In this document: positions 1 to 9,100 of the stretch, one piece after another
Position numbering within the stretch: position 1 is the first letter of the stretch
Layout: each line of letters starts with the position of its first letter
DNA from: CAVVJA01 sp963809815
Lineage (GTDB): Bacteria; Actinomycetota; Actinomycetes; Mycobacteriales; Jatrophihabitantaceae
Reading direction: 5' to 3'
DNA: 64,000 nt
NCBI GenBank assembly: GCA_963809815.1
Contig: CAWELM010000024.1
Location: 248,001 to 312,000, forward strand
Position numbers and translations under genes: made by a program
The notes under the pieces: model-generated
What the model was told of the DNA's origin: nothing
Database searches by the model: none
Seen by the model: only the letters and a program-made list of their open reading frames with translations

Positions 1-474
1 CTCGTCGAGACGGGCCGCCGCGCGCGCGAGCACCCGGTCCGCTCGGGCCCCGACCTGAGACGGCGTCTCTCCGCCTGGCATTGGATGGGTCCACAGCGAC
101 CAGCCCGGCACTTCCTTGCGGATCTCCTGCGTGGTCATGCCCTCGTACTCGCCGTAGTCCCATTCGACCAGGTCGTCGTCGAGGGCGTCGACGGCCAACC
201 CGGCGAGCTCGGCGGTGCGCACGGCCCGCTGCCGCGGGCTGGACAGCACGAAGACGGGATGGACAGCTGCCAGCATGCCGCGCAAAGCAATCGCTTGCTG
301 CTCGCCATTGGCCGTCAGCGGAACATCGGTGCGGCTGGTGTGCCGACCGGACCGACTCCACTCGGTTTCGCCATGGCGGATCAACCAGAGCTGCGCGTCG
401 GCGAGCCCAGACCGGACCACGAAGGCCGGTTCCACATGGGAACCGGCCTCCATCGACGCGTCTAGCTCACTCAC
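1..474 (-). CDS. histidine phosphatase family protein (partial, 3' end outside window)
   Basis: This is the N-terminal part of a phosphoglycerate-mutase-like (histidine phosphatase) enzyme. The reverse strand reads from a GTG at 474 and gives the family signature LIRHGETEW about 32 residues in, where the RHG histidine is the phospho-acceptor. A later SSPRQRAVRTAELAG segment is the usual second conserved block. The frame stays open to the window edge, so the C-terminus is missing. The GTG overlaps the TGA of sodN by four bases (GTGA), so the two genes are probably co-transcribed and translationally coupled. The substrate cannot be deduced; the family includes small-molecule phosphatases and mutases. 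Confidence 0.85.
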   Translation of the reverse strand, partial: MSELDASMEAGSHVEPAFVVRSGLADAQLWLIRHGETEWSRSGRHTSRTDVPLTANGEQQAIALRGMLAAVHPVFVLSSPRQRAVRTAELAGLAVDALDDDLVEWDYGEYEGMTTQEIRKEVPGWSLWTHPMPGGETPSQVGARADRVLARAAARLDE

Positions 475-866
475 GCCTTCTTGGTCTCCCAGAAGATCGT
501 GTCGATCTCGGCGATCAGGTCGAGCAGTTTCTGGCCTTCGGCCGGGTCGACCGTGCCCTTACCTCCGGCCGCGCCGGCGGCCTTGGTGGCCCGGTTGAAC
601 AGGTCGTGCAGCTGCGGGTACTTCTCGAAGTGCGGGGGCTTGAAGTAGTCGGTCCACAGCACCCACAGATGATGCTTGACCAGCTCCGAGCGTTGTTCCT
701 TGATGATCAGCGCGCGGGTGCGGAAGACCGGGTCGTCGTTGCCCTGGTACTTCTCCATGATCGCTTTCACCGACTCGGCCTCGATCCGGGCCTGCGCCGG
801 GTCGTACACGCCGCACGGCAGATCGCAATGCGCGTACGCCGTGACAACGGGGTGGAACAACCGCAT
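471..866 (-). CDS. sodN: nickel superoxide dismutase precursor
   Basis: Nickel-dependent superoxide dismutase, which converts superoxide to oxygen and hydrogen peroxide in the cytoplasm. The 131-residue precursor has a 12-residue propeptide followed by the nickel hook HCDLPCGVYDP: His13, Cys14 and Cys18 become His1, Cys2 and Cys6 of the mature enzyme. The length is typical of the family. A GGAGG ribosome binding site lies just upstream of the ATG. The next gene on the other strand (935-1276) is a small signal-peptidase-like protein, the expected protease that removes the propeptide. The histidine phosphatase downstream overlaps by four bases. Recognition is by the nickel hook and is very secure. 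Confidence 0.97.
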   Translation of the reverse strand: MRLFHPVVTAYAHCDLPCGVYDPAQARIEAESVKAIMEKYQGNDDPVFRTRALIIKEQRSELVKHHLWVLWTDYFKPPHFEKYPQLHDLFNRATKAAGAAGGKGTVDPAEGQKLLDLIAEIDTIFWETKKA

Positions 867-934
867 GGTCGACCTCCTGCTTGTCAGTAGTCGGACACTC
901 CCTCGTGGACCCTACTCTGAGCGCGGAGAGGAGC

Positions 935-1276
935 ATGGACGCTGTGTCGGCTGTTCTGTTGCCGTGGCAGCGGGTCCGGGTCAGCGGTCCTTCGATGGTG
1001 CCGACGCTCTACGACGGTGACGTCGTCGTGGTACGCCACACCCACCGCATCCGCTCGGGCGACATCGTGCTCGCGCGGTTTCGCGACCTTCCGGAGCGAC
1101 TGGTGGTAAAGCGGGCCGTCTCGCGGGACGGCAGTGGTTGGCACCTTCGCAGTGATAACGAGACTGCGGGCGGGGACAGCCGGACGCACGGCCCGGCCGA
1201 TGTCGTCGGGCGAATCGTGTGGAGGTGGTCGTCAGAAACGGCTCGCCGCACGCGGTGGCTTCCGGCTCGAGTCTGA
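935..1276 (+). CDS. sodX: nickel-type superoxide dismutase maturation protease (S24/S26 peptidase fold)
   Basis: Small (113 aa) signal-peptidase-like serine protease expected to cleave the SodN propeptide and expose the nickel hook. With the ATG at 935, the SGPSMVPTL motif places the catalytic Ser at residue 20 and RLVVKRAV places the general-base Lys at about 59. The C-terminal WHLRSDN...D pattern is usual for S24/S26 proteins. The reading frame is open from 881, but ATG 935 has a strong GGAGAGGAG ribosome binding site, so it is preferred. The gene is divergent from sodN with only 68 bp between them; TACTCT at 913-918 could be its -10 box. Confidence 0.9.
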   Translation: MDAVSAVLLPWQRVRVSGPSMVPTLYDGDVVVVRHTHRIRSGDIVLARFRDLPERLVVKRAVSRDGSGWHLRSDNETAGGDSRTHGPADVVGRIVWRWSSETARRTRWLPARV

Positions 1277-1437
1277 TCATGGCGAACGTCACGGTCACCT
1301 ATCCCGGTGCGATCACCCATGCCACACTCGTCTGACCGGGCGATCCCCGCTGCTCCTGACCTGCGCCGTGACCCCGCGCGATGATCTCCACCGCATCAGA
1401 GCGTTCGCGGTCGCCCAGAGAAGGTCGAGCAAGTGCC

Positions 1438-2631
1438 GTGACTTTCGATCCCGCCAGCCGGGTATTCCGTGCGCACGAAGGCGGCAAGCTCACCGTGTCG
1501 AGCACCATCCCGCTCGTCGATCGTGAATCGCTCTCGGTTGCCTACACCCCCGGTGTCGCAGAGGTGTGCATGGCGATAGCGGACGACATCTCGCTCGCTG
1601 ATCGCTATACCTGGCGGTCCCGACTGGTCGCGGTTGTCAGCGACGGGACTGCGGTGCTCGGCCTGGGCAACATCGGCCCTGCGGCGGCGCTGCCGGTGAT
1701 GGAGGGCAAGGCCGCCCTGTTTCGCGAGTTCGGGGGCCTGTCCGCCGTGCCGATCGTGCTCAGTACGACCGATCCGGACGAGATCGTCGATACGGTGACG
1801 CGCCTGGCCCCGTCCTTCGGTGGTATCAATCTCGAGGACATTTCGGCGCCCCGGTGCTTTGAGATCGAGGATCGGTTACGCCGGCGTCTGAACATTCCGG
1901 TCTTTCACGACGACCAGCACGGCACAGCGGTTGTGGTGCTCGCTGCCCTCCGCAACGCGGCCCGGGTAACCGGGCGGGACATCGGCGACCTGCGGGTCGT
2001 GGTGTCGGGCGCCGGGGCTGCGGGCGTGGCCTGTACCCGGATGCTGCTCGCCGCCGGAATCGGTGACGTGGCCGTCGCCGACTCGCGCGGGATCCTTTCC
2101 CTGGATCGAGCCGGACTTACCGAGATCAAGGCGGAGATGGCGCGCATTACCAACCGGGCCGGGTTGGTAGGCAGCGTCGAGGACGCGCTCGTTGGCGCGG
2201 ACGTGTTTCTCGGCGTCAGCTCGGGACTCATCGCCGAGGACGCAATCGCCACCATGGCAGCCAACTCGATCATCTTCGCGCTCGCCAACCCCCGGCCCGA
2301 GGTCGCGCCCGACGTCGCCCACCGGCACGCGAGCGTCTATGCCACGGGTCGTAGTGACTATCCGAATCAGATCAACAACGTGCTGGCCTTCCCCGGCATT
2401 TTCGCCGGGGCGTTCGACTGTGGCGCATGCACGATCACCGAGGGAATGAAGCTGGCCGCCGCGACCGCACTCGGTGACGTCGTGGCGGACTTCCTGGAGC
2501 CGGACCGGATAGTGCCGACGCCGTTCGACGCTCGGGTCGTACCGGCCGTAGCTGCCGCGGTCGCGGAACAGGCGCGACGGGAAGGCGTGGTGCGGGAGCC
2601 GAGACGGGGCGTGGCGGCGACGGCTCCGTGA
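1438..2631 (+). CDS. malic enzyme (NAD(P)-dependent malate dehydrogenase, decarboxylating)
   Basis: Oxidatively decarboxylates malate to pyruvate, linking the TCA cycle to pyruvate. The protein of about 397 aa is the short bacterial type, without a C-terminal phosphotransacetylase domain. Visible landmarks are the N-terminal VAYTPGVAEVC block with the catalytic Tyr, MEGKAALFREFGG with the catalytic Lys, VFHDDQHGTA with metal-binding acidic residues, and the nucleotide-binding VVSGAGAAG. The frame is open from an ATG at 1381, but the conserved N-terminus of the family begins around FDPASRVFRAHEGGKL, and a GTG at 1438 preceded by GAGAAGG fits better. It converges on the MocR gene with a 12-bp gap. 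Cofactor preference (NAD or NADP) is not resolved. Confidence 0.9.
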   Translation: MTFDPASRVFRAHEGGKLTVSSTIPLVDRESLSVAYTPGVAEVCMAIADDISLADRYTWRSRLVAVVSDGTAVLGLGNIGPAAALPVMEGKAALFREFGGLSAVPIVLSTTDPDEIVDTVTRLAPSFGGINLEDISAPRCFEIEDRLRRRLNIPVFHDDQHGTAVVVLAALRNAARVTGRDIGDLRVVVSGAGAAGVACTRMLLAAGIGDVAVADSRGILSLDRAGLTEIKAEMARITNRAGLVGSVEDALVGADVFLGVSSGLIAEDAIATMAANSIIFALANPRPEVAPDVAHRHASVYATGRSDYPNQINNVLAFPGIFAGAFDCGACTITEGMKLAAATALGDVVADFLEPDRIVPTPFDARVVPAVAAAVAEQARREGVVREPRRGVAATAP

Positions 2632-2643
2632 GGAGTCGGAGGA

Positions 2644-4128
2644 TCAGGCGACGACGAGTTGGCGTAGCTCGGCCCGCGACCGGTCAAGCCCGTGCCAGGC
2701 GTCGGCCAAGCGGCTCACCGCCTCCTCCAACCGCGGGATAGGCAGTGAGAACGGCAGTCGCAGAAAACGTTCGAGCGTGCCATCGATCCCGAAGCGGGAG
2801 CCCGAGACCAGGATGACGCCGTATTGCGCGGCTGCCACGGTAAGCGCGGTCGCCAGCGGCGCGTCGAGTTCCGCCCAGACGGACAAGCCGCCCGCGGGGA
2901 CTGGTACCTGCCATTCGGGTAGTTGCGCGGCCAGCGCCGCGAGTAAGGCGTCGCGGCGCGGACGCAGTTCGGCTCGGCGTCCTTCGACTATCTCGTCCAA
3001 GCGAGCGAAGAGCTCGATTCCAACGACCTGATCCAACGCCGAACCGGCGAGATCCGTCGCAGCTCGCTGGGCAGCCAGCCGACGGACCAGATCGGTCGAT
3101 CCGCGCACCCAACCCAGCCTCAGGCCCCCCCAGACTGGTTTGGACAGCGAGCCGATCGTGACGACCGACGGGTCGATACCCGCCGTGGTTATGGGGGTGC
3201 CGTCATAACCGAGCTCGAAGAAGGACTCGTCGATGACGACGGTGGTTCCGGTCGTGCGGGCGGTGCGTAGCACGCCGCGTCGGTCGTCCTCACCGACCAG
3301 CGCGCCGGTCGGATTGTGGAAATCGGGAATCAGCAGGGCCAGCCGCGGGGCGGTCTGGCGGAGGGTGGCCTGCATGTGCCCGACCTGCCAGCCTCCGCCC
3401 GGCGCGACGGGGACCGGCATGATTCTGGCTCCGTTCGACCGAAGCGCGTCGAGCGCACCGGGATAGGTGGGCAGCTCGACCAGCACGCGGTCACCCGGGC
3501 CAAGTAACAACCGGAGCAGCAGGTCGAACGCGTGCAGCGACCCGTTCGTGACGATGATCTGGTCCGGGTCGGTTGCGACACCACGAGCCCGAAACCGGGC
3601 CGCGATGGCTTCCCGCAGCTCGGGAAGCCCGAGCGGGTCATAGCCGCTGCCGCGCCCGAGCTCGGCGATTCGGACGTCTGCACCAATCAGCACGCCGGGG
3701 AAAAGTCCAGGCGGCGCCGGGAGAGCAGCGCAGGACAGGTCGATCTCGTCAGTGTGCGTTGCTGGCGGAGACCACCGCGCGGCTGACGGCGTCGGTCGCG
3801 TCCCAACGGGCAGGGTCACGTAGCTGCCGGCGCCGGTTCGGCTCTGCAGGAACCCCTGGGCTCGCAAACGGTCGTAGGCCGCGGTCACGGTGGCCCGGCT
3901 GAGCCGCAGCTGCAGAGCGAGCTCGCGTTCGGACGGCAGCCGAGTCTCTGCCGCCACCCGGCCGTCGAGGACAAGGGACACAATGGCGTCGCAGAGCGCC
4001 GAGTAGACCGGTCCGGGCAGCCCGCGGATGTCCGGGAGGAGCGCCTGCAGGGCCCGGCCGCTCATCCGGGGCATACCGACAATCACCGGGCCATTGTCAC
4101 ACATGATTGGCTTTGTTGGACTGGCCAT
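2644..4128 (-). CDS. MocR-type transcriptional regulator (GntR HTH plus aminotransferase domain)
   Basis: Two-domain PLP-dependent regulator of about 494 aa. Residues about 35-105 form a GntR winged helix (LPSERELALQLRLSRATVTAAYDRLRAQGF). The rest is a fold-type I aminotransferase domain with the PLP lysine in IGSLSKPVWGGLRLG. The gene is divergent from a YczE-like membrane protein, the classical partner of YczR-type MocR regulators, so it probably controls that gene. No Shine-Dalgarno is visible. The ATG at 4128 lies inside the palindrome described at 4106-4139; internal ATGs at 4104, 4074 and 4065 would leave the palindrome free as an operator. The start is therefore uncertain. The effector is unknown. 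Confidence 0.9.
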   Translation of the reverse strand: MASPTKPIMCDNGPVIVGMPRMSGRALQALLPDIRGLPGPVYSALCDAIVSLVLDGRVAAETRLPSERELALQLRLSRATVTAAYDRLRAQGFLQSRTGAGSYVTLPVGTRPTPSAARWSPPATHTDEIDLSCAALPAPPGLFPGVLIGADVRIAELGRGSGYDPLGLPELREAIAARFRARGVATDPDQIIVTNGSLHAFDLLLRLLLGPGDRVLVELPTYPGALDALRSNGARIMPVPVAPGGGWQVGHMQATLRQTAPRLALLIPDFHNPTGALVGEDDRRGVLRTARTTGTTVVIDESFFELGYDGTPITTAGIDPSVVTIGSLSKPVWGGLRLGWVRGSTDLVRRLAAQRAATDLAGSALDQVVGIELFARLDEIVEGRRAELRPRRDALLAALAAQLPEWQVPVPAGGLSVWAELDAPLATALTVAAAQYGVILVSGSRFGIDGTLERFLRLPFSLPIPRLEEAVSRLADAWHGLDRSRAELRQLVVA

Positions 4129-4139
4129 CCAGTGCCAAT
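4106..4139. promoter_or_regulatory. nested inverted repeat between mocR-type gene and yczE-like gene (putative operator)
   Basis: The outer arms ATTGGC (4106-4111) and GCCAAT (4134-4139) enclose an inner perfect repeat ACTGG-CCAT-CCAGT (4119-4132 region). TTGGAC-type half sites are typical of MocR operators. The element sits between the divergent regulator and its presumed target, which suggests binding by the MocR protein. It overlaps the furthest-upstream possible start of the regulator. Confidence 0.5.
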
Positions 4140-4187
4140 TGGTCGGCGCGCTGCGCGGCGTTACCCGACATAGTGGGTGCTGTGGCG

Positions 4188-4862
4188 ATGAACGGCCTGG
4201 TGCGGCGGCTTGCTCAGCTCTACATTGGCCTGATTCTGTACGGGGCGTCCTGCGCCCTCATGGTGCGAGCGCGGCTCGGACTCGATCCGTGGGACGTCTT
4301 TCATCAGGGCGTGTCGCGCCGGATCGGGTGGTCGATCGGGACCGTCGTCATCGTCGCTGGGGTACTCGTCCTGCTCGCCTGGATTCCGCTGCGGCAGCTC
4401 CCCGGCCTCGGCACAGTCAGCAACGTGGTACTGGTCGGACTGTCGATTGACGGCGCGCTTCGGCTGTTGCCGACCCCGGAGCCGCTAGCGCCGCGCATCG
4501 GCTACCTCGCAGGTGGCGTCGTGCTGTGCGGTGTCGCGACGGGCCTGTACATAGGCGCGAACTTCGGGCCCGGTCCGCGGGACGGGCTTATGACTGGGCT
4601 GGTGCGCCGGACCGGATGGTCGATCCGGTCAACGCGTACCGGCATCGAGGCCACCGTGTTGCTCGCCGGCTACCTGTTCGGCGGCACGGTGGGGGTAGGT
4701 ACCGTCGCATACGCGCTCGCCATCGGGCCGCTCGCGCAGATCTTCTTGCCACTCTTTTCGGTTGGGGCGGACGGGGCGATCGGGCGGGGTCAGTCGTCCT
4801 CGTCGTCCGCGCGGGCGAGCCAGGTAGCCAGGCGGTCGATCGCGACTTCGAAGTCCGGATGA
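4188..4862 (+). CDS. YczE/YyaS/YitT-like integral membrane protein
   Basis: Membrane protein of about 224 aa with five or so hydrophobic segments and the family hallmarks LYGASCALMVRARLGLDPWDVF near the N-terminus and IGANFGPGPRDGLMTGL around residue 125. The family (YczE of Bacillus) is of unknown transport function but is recurrently paired with MocR regulators, exactly as here. ATG 4188 is preferred; GTG 4182 is also possible. The C-terminal 38 residues after LFSVGADGA are low complexity (SSSSSARAS) and are encoded opposite the 3' end of the DUF6104 gene, a 73-bp tail-to-tail overlap. That tail may be a late readthrough extension and not part of the fold. Confidence 0.85.
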   Translation: MNGLVRRLAQLYIGLILYGASCALMVRARLGLDPWDVFHQGVSRRIGWSIGTVVIVAGVLVLLAWIPLRQLPGLGTVSNVVLVGLSIDGALRLLPTPEPLAPRIGYLAGGVVLCGVATGLYIGANFGPGPRDGLMTGLVRRTGWSIRSTRTGIEATVLLAGYLFGGTVGVGTVAYALAIGPLAQIFLPLFSVGADGAIGRGQSSSSSARASQVARRSIATSKSG

Positions 4863-4966
4863 GCGTCGACGAACACCTGCAATCGATCGGCGAGCCAGGA
4901 GAGGCTGACCTCCTCGCCTCCCCGGCGTTGCGCCAGCTCCTCTATTCCCCGGTCGGTGAAATACAC
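4790..4966 (-). CDS. DUF6104 family small protein
   Basis: A 58-residue acidic protein beginning VYFTDRGIEEL and ending LATWLARADDEDD. It matches my recollection of the DUF6104 family found throughout actinomycetes. The pattern is a conserved N-terminal YFTDRGIEEL, a WLADRL helix, DFEV, and a Glu/Asp-rich tail. It starts at a GTG only two bases after the stop of the oxidoreductase gene, so it is very probably translationally coupled to it. The function is unknown. Its 3' end overlaps the end of the YczE-like gene on the other strand. Confidence 0.75.
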   Translation of the reverse strand: MYFTDRGIEELAQRRGGEEVSLSWLADRLQVFVDAHPDFEVAIDRLATWLARADDEDD

Positions 4967-4968
4967 CG

Positions 4969-5976
4969 CTACTCCCTGTCCGCGGGGTAGCGCACCCCGA
5001 TCTGGGCCCGGGCCTGGTCGATGACCTCGAGGATCTCCACGGTGTCCTGCAACGGCACAACCGGGCTCTCGGTCTCGCCTGCGCGCAACGCTCGTTCCAC
5101 CTCGGCCACCTCGAGCTCGTAGCCCGTTGGCTCGCCCGCGATGACCTCGGTCTGATCGCCACGATGCACCGTGAGCTGTGTCGGCCGATGCAGCCGCCCA
5201 TCGAGGGTGATCGCCCCGACGGTGCCCTGAACGAGCGCAGTCATCGGGCTGCGGCCAAGGGTCGTGCACGACAATTGCGCGAACTGGCCGCCGGGATAAC
5301 CCCATTGCTGGGCCGATGTTGCGTCCGACCCCGTGGGGGAGAGCGCGCCGATCGCCTGAACGCGACTGGGCTGGCCCAGGAACATCCAGACCAGATGGGT
5401 CGGATAGATACCGAGGTCGAGGAGAGCTCCGCCGCCCGCGGCAAGGTCGTAAAGCCGATGACGCGGGTCGAACGGAAACAGCGCCGACAGATCGGCGTGA
5501 ATGCTGATCAGGTCGCCGATCGCGCCATCGCGAGCTAGGTCGACCGCCTGCCGGATCAGCGGGTTGAAACGCATCCACATGGCTTCCATGCAGAACAGTC
5601 CGGCCTTGCGCGCCGCGGCGACAACGTCGCGGGCCTGGCGGGCGTTCAACGTGAAGGCCTTCTCTACCAGGATCGGCTTGCCCGCGCCCAGCGCGAGCAA
5701 CGCCTGCTCATGGTGCTGGGCGTGCGTGGTGGCGATGTAGACGACGTCGACGTCGGCATCGGCGACTAGCTCGCGATAGGAACCGTAGGCGCGTCTGGCA
5801 CCCAGCTGGCTGGCCAGCCGCGCCGCCCGATCGCGGTCGCGCGCGCCGACGGCGGCCACCGCGCTGTCCGGTGAGCGGGCGATGTCGGCGCCGGCCGTCG
5901 CCGCGATGTTGCCGGCGCCGAGGATGCCCCACTGGATGGGCCGGCTGGAGTCAGGTGGCAACGCCATGGGCGCCAA
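4969..5976 (-). CDS. Gfo/Idh/MocA family oxidoreductase
   Basis: NAD(P)-dependent sugar or inositol dehydrogenase-like enzyme of 335 aa. The N-terminal Rossmann fold is visible as WGILGAGNIA (about residues 16-25), followed by VYIATTHAQHHEQALLAL and the EKAF motif, equivalent to the EKP motif with the active-site lysine. The C-terminal half is the GFO_IDH_MocA alpha/beta domain containing GGGALLDLGIYPTHL. Substrate and stereospecificity cannot be read from the sequence. ATG 5976 and ATG 5967 are both possible starts. The short DUF6104 gene follows after two bases. A 44-bp palindrome (6001-6044) lies directly upstream. Confidence 0.9.
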   Translation of the reverse strand: MAPMALPPDSSRPIQWGILGAGNIAATAGADIARSPDSAVAAVGARDRDRAARLASQLGARRAYGSYRELVADADVDVVYIATTHAQHHEQALLALGAGKPILVEKAFTLNARQARDVVAAARKAGLFCMEAMWMRFNPLIRQAVDLARDGAIGDLISIHADLSALFPFDPRHRLYDLAAGGGALLDLGIYPTHLVWMFLGQPSRVQAIGALSPTGSDATSAQQWGYPGGQFAQLSCTTLGRSPMTALVQGTVGAITLDGRLHRPTQLTVHRGDQTEVIAGEPTGYELEVAEVERALRAGETESPVVPLQDTVEILEVIDQARAQIGVRYPADRE

Positions 5977-6000
5977 CCCTACCGTGGAGCGCGCTACTGA

Positions 6001-6044
6001 TGATCTTGGACGAATCGTCGCTCCAGCGCATCAGTCCAAGAGCA
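6001..6044. repeat. 44-bp imperfect palindrome, TGATCTTGGAC family (copy 1)
   Basis: TGATCTTGGAC at 6001-6011 pairs with GTCCAAGAGCA at 6034-6044 (10 of 11 bases), separated by 22 bp. It lies between the 3' end of kgd and the 5' end of the oxidoreductase gene. The same arms recur at 23724-23765 and 59416-59461, and in a degenerate form at 22420-22464. It may act as a bidirectional terminator or be a dispersed repeat. Confidence 0.6.
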
Positions 6045-6154
6045 CGACCGAGCCAGCGGCCCCACTCCGAAGGACCTTCCTACGACCAAGCGAGGCCGCA
6101 CCGCCTCGGCCTCCGCGGTCCGATGATCCTGAACCCGATGAGCGCCCGTGGACG

Positions 6155-9100
6155 TCAGTTGAACGCGGTGGCCAGCACCTCGCGTTGCTGCGTCTCGTGA
6201 ACCTGAGTCGAACCGACCGCCGGCGAGGCGGCGGCGCGCCGGGACACCCGAAGCAGGGGTCGACCGCCGAGGTGCTCGGGCAGGTTGAGCGCCATGAACG
6301 GCCACGCTCCCTGGTTCGCCGGCTCCTCCTGCACCCAGACGATCTCGGCATCGGGGTAACGGTCGAGCTCGGCCCGGATAGCCTCGGCCGGCAACGGGTA
6401 GAGCTGCTCTACGCGGGCGATGGCGACATCCGTACGCGACTGCTGGGCGCGGACCGCCGCGAGGTCGTAATAGATCCGGCCGGAGCACAACAGCACCCGG
6501 CGGACACTCGCCGGGTCAACGGTTGAGTCACCGATGACCGGGTTGAACTGCCCGTCGGTGAAATCGTCGATCTGGCTCACTGCCGCCTTGTGCCGGAGCA
6601 GGGACTTGGGGGTGAACGCGATCAACGGGCGCCGTACCGGCGACAACGCCTGCCGCCGCAGCAAGTGGAAATAGTTCGCCGGGGTAGAACAGGTCGCCAC
6701 CGTCATGTTGTTCTCGGCGCACAACTGCAGGAAACGCTCCGGACGCCCGGACGAGTGATCCGGCCCTTGCCCCTCATGCCCATGCGGCAGCAGCAACGAG
6801 ACCGCTGAACGTTGACCCCACTTCACCTCACCAGACGACACAAACTCGTCGACGATGGTCTGCGCCCCATCGGCGAAGTCGCCGAACTGTGCCTCCCAGC
6901 AGACGAGAGCGTCCTCCCGGGCGACCGAGTAGCCGTACTCGAAACCCATGGCGGCGAACTCGGAAAGCAGCGAGTCATGCACCCAGAACGGCGCCTGATC
7001 AGCGGAGAGATGGCGCAGCGGCGTGTACTCCGCCCCGGTATGGCGATCCACCAGGACGGCATGTCGCTGGGTGAACGTGCCGCGCCTCGAGTCTTGGCCG
7101 GCAAGTCGAACGGGGTGACCCTCGAGCACGATCGACCCGAACGCGAAGAGCTCCGCGGTGGCCCAGTCCACATCGCCGGCGCTCGCCATGGCCACCCGGC
7201 GGTCTATCTGCGGCTTCAGCCGCGGATGGACGGCGAAACCGTCCGGCGGGTTCGCGTAGGCGTCGGAAACGCGCTTGAGCACCTCGGCGCTGACGGCTGT
7301 GCTGACGGGCTGGGTTGGGCTCAGCCGGTCAAGCTGCCGTTCCGGCCGGGCCCGTCCGCTCGCGTTCCGGGTCTCGACGAAGACTTTCTCCAGCTGCTGT
7401 TGGAAATCCTTCAACGCCGCCTCGGCGTCTTCGAGCGTGATGTCGCCCCGGCCGACGAGAGCCTCGGTGTAGAGCTTCCGGACGCTGCGCTTGTTGTCGA
7501 TGATGTCGTACATCATCGGCTGGGTGAACGACGGATTGTCGGCCTCGTTGTGACCTCGCCGCCGGTAGCACACCATGTCGATGACGACGTCCTTTTTGAA
7601 CTCTCGTCGATAGTCGACGGCGAGCTTCGCCACCCGCACGCACGCCTCGGGGTCGTCACCGTTGACGTGGAAGATCGGCGCGGCGATCATCCGGGCGATG
7701 TCTGTGCAGTACAGGCTCGACCGCGACGCGGACGGTGAAGTCGTGAAGCCCACTTGGTTGTTGACGACGACATGCACGGTGCCACCGGTGCGGTAGCCGC
7801 GCAGCTGGGAAAGGTTGAGGGTCTCGGCGACGACGCCCTGCCCGGCGAACGCCGCGTCACCGTGCATCAAGAGCGGAAGCACGGTGAAGCCGGATTCGCC
7901 CTTGTTGAGCTTGTCTTGCTTGGCCCGGGCGATGCCCTCGAGGACCGGGTCGACGGCTTCCAAGTGCGACGGATTGGCGGTCAAGGAGACCGCGACCTGG
8001 GCGCCGCTTGGCGCGCGGAACGTGCCCTTCGAGCCGAGGTGGTACTTCACGTCGCCGGAGCCTTGCGCTGTTCCCGGGTCGATGTTTCCCTCGAACTCGT
8101 TGAAGATCTTCCCGTACGGCTTGCCGACAATATTCGCCAGCACGTTCAGTCGCCCACGGTGCGGCATACCGATAACGACCTCGTCCAAGCTCTGGTCTGC
8201 GGCCTGGGACAGGACCGCGTCCAGCAAGGCGATTACCGTTTCGGCGCCTTCCAGGCTGAACCGCTTCTGGCCGACGTACTTGGTCTGCAGGAACGTCTCC
8301 AGGGCCTCGGCCGCATTGAGCCGGCCGAGGATGTGGAGCTGCTCCTCCCGATTCGGGATCGTGCTCTTGATCTCGATGTGCGACTGCAACCACCGCCGCT
8401 GGGCGGGGTCGGTGATGTGCATGTATTCGACGCCGACCCTGCGGCAGTACGCATCCCGCAACACGCCGAGGATGTCCCGCAGCTTCATGACCTTCTCGCC
8501 GGCAAAGCCGTCGACCGGGAATGTGCGGTCCAGATCCCACAGCGTCAGTCCGTGCCGGGCGATATCCAGGTCTGGATGTGTGCGGACCGTGTATTCGAGC
8601 GGATCCGTGTCGGCCATTAGATGGCCGTTGGTGCGGTAGGCATTGATCAGCTCGATCACCCGGGCGCTCTTGTCGATCTGGCCCTCGTGGGTGAACTCCC
8701 GGTCGACCAACCACCGCACCGGCTCGTAGGGAATGCGCAACGCCGCGAAGATCTCGTCGTAGAACTCGTCGGCGAGTAGCAACTCGTGGACTCGGCGGAG
8801 AAACTCGCCGGACTGAGCACCCTGAATGATGCGGTGATCGTAGGTCGAGGTCAGCGTCATGATCTTGCTGATGGCCCGCTCGGCGAGCATCTCTCGGCTC
8901 ATGCCGCTGAACTCGGCCGGATACTCCATGGCGCCGACGCCGATGATCGTCCCCTGGCCCTCCATGAGCCGCGGCACGGAATGGTTCGTGCCGATGGTGC
9001 CGGGGTTCGTGAGGGTGATCGTGGTGCCGGCGAAGTCGTCCGCGCTGAGCTTGCCGCTCCGAGCCCGCCGAATGATGTCTTCGTACGCGCTCCAGAATTC

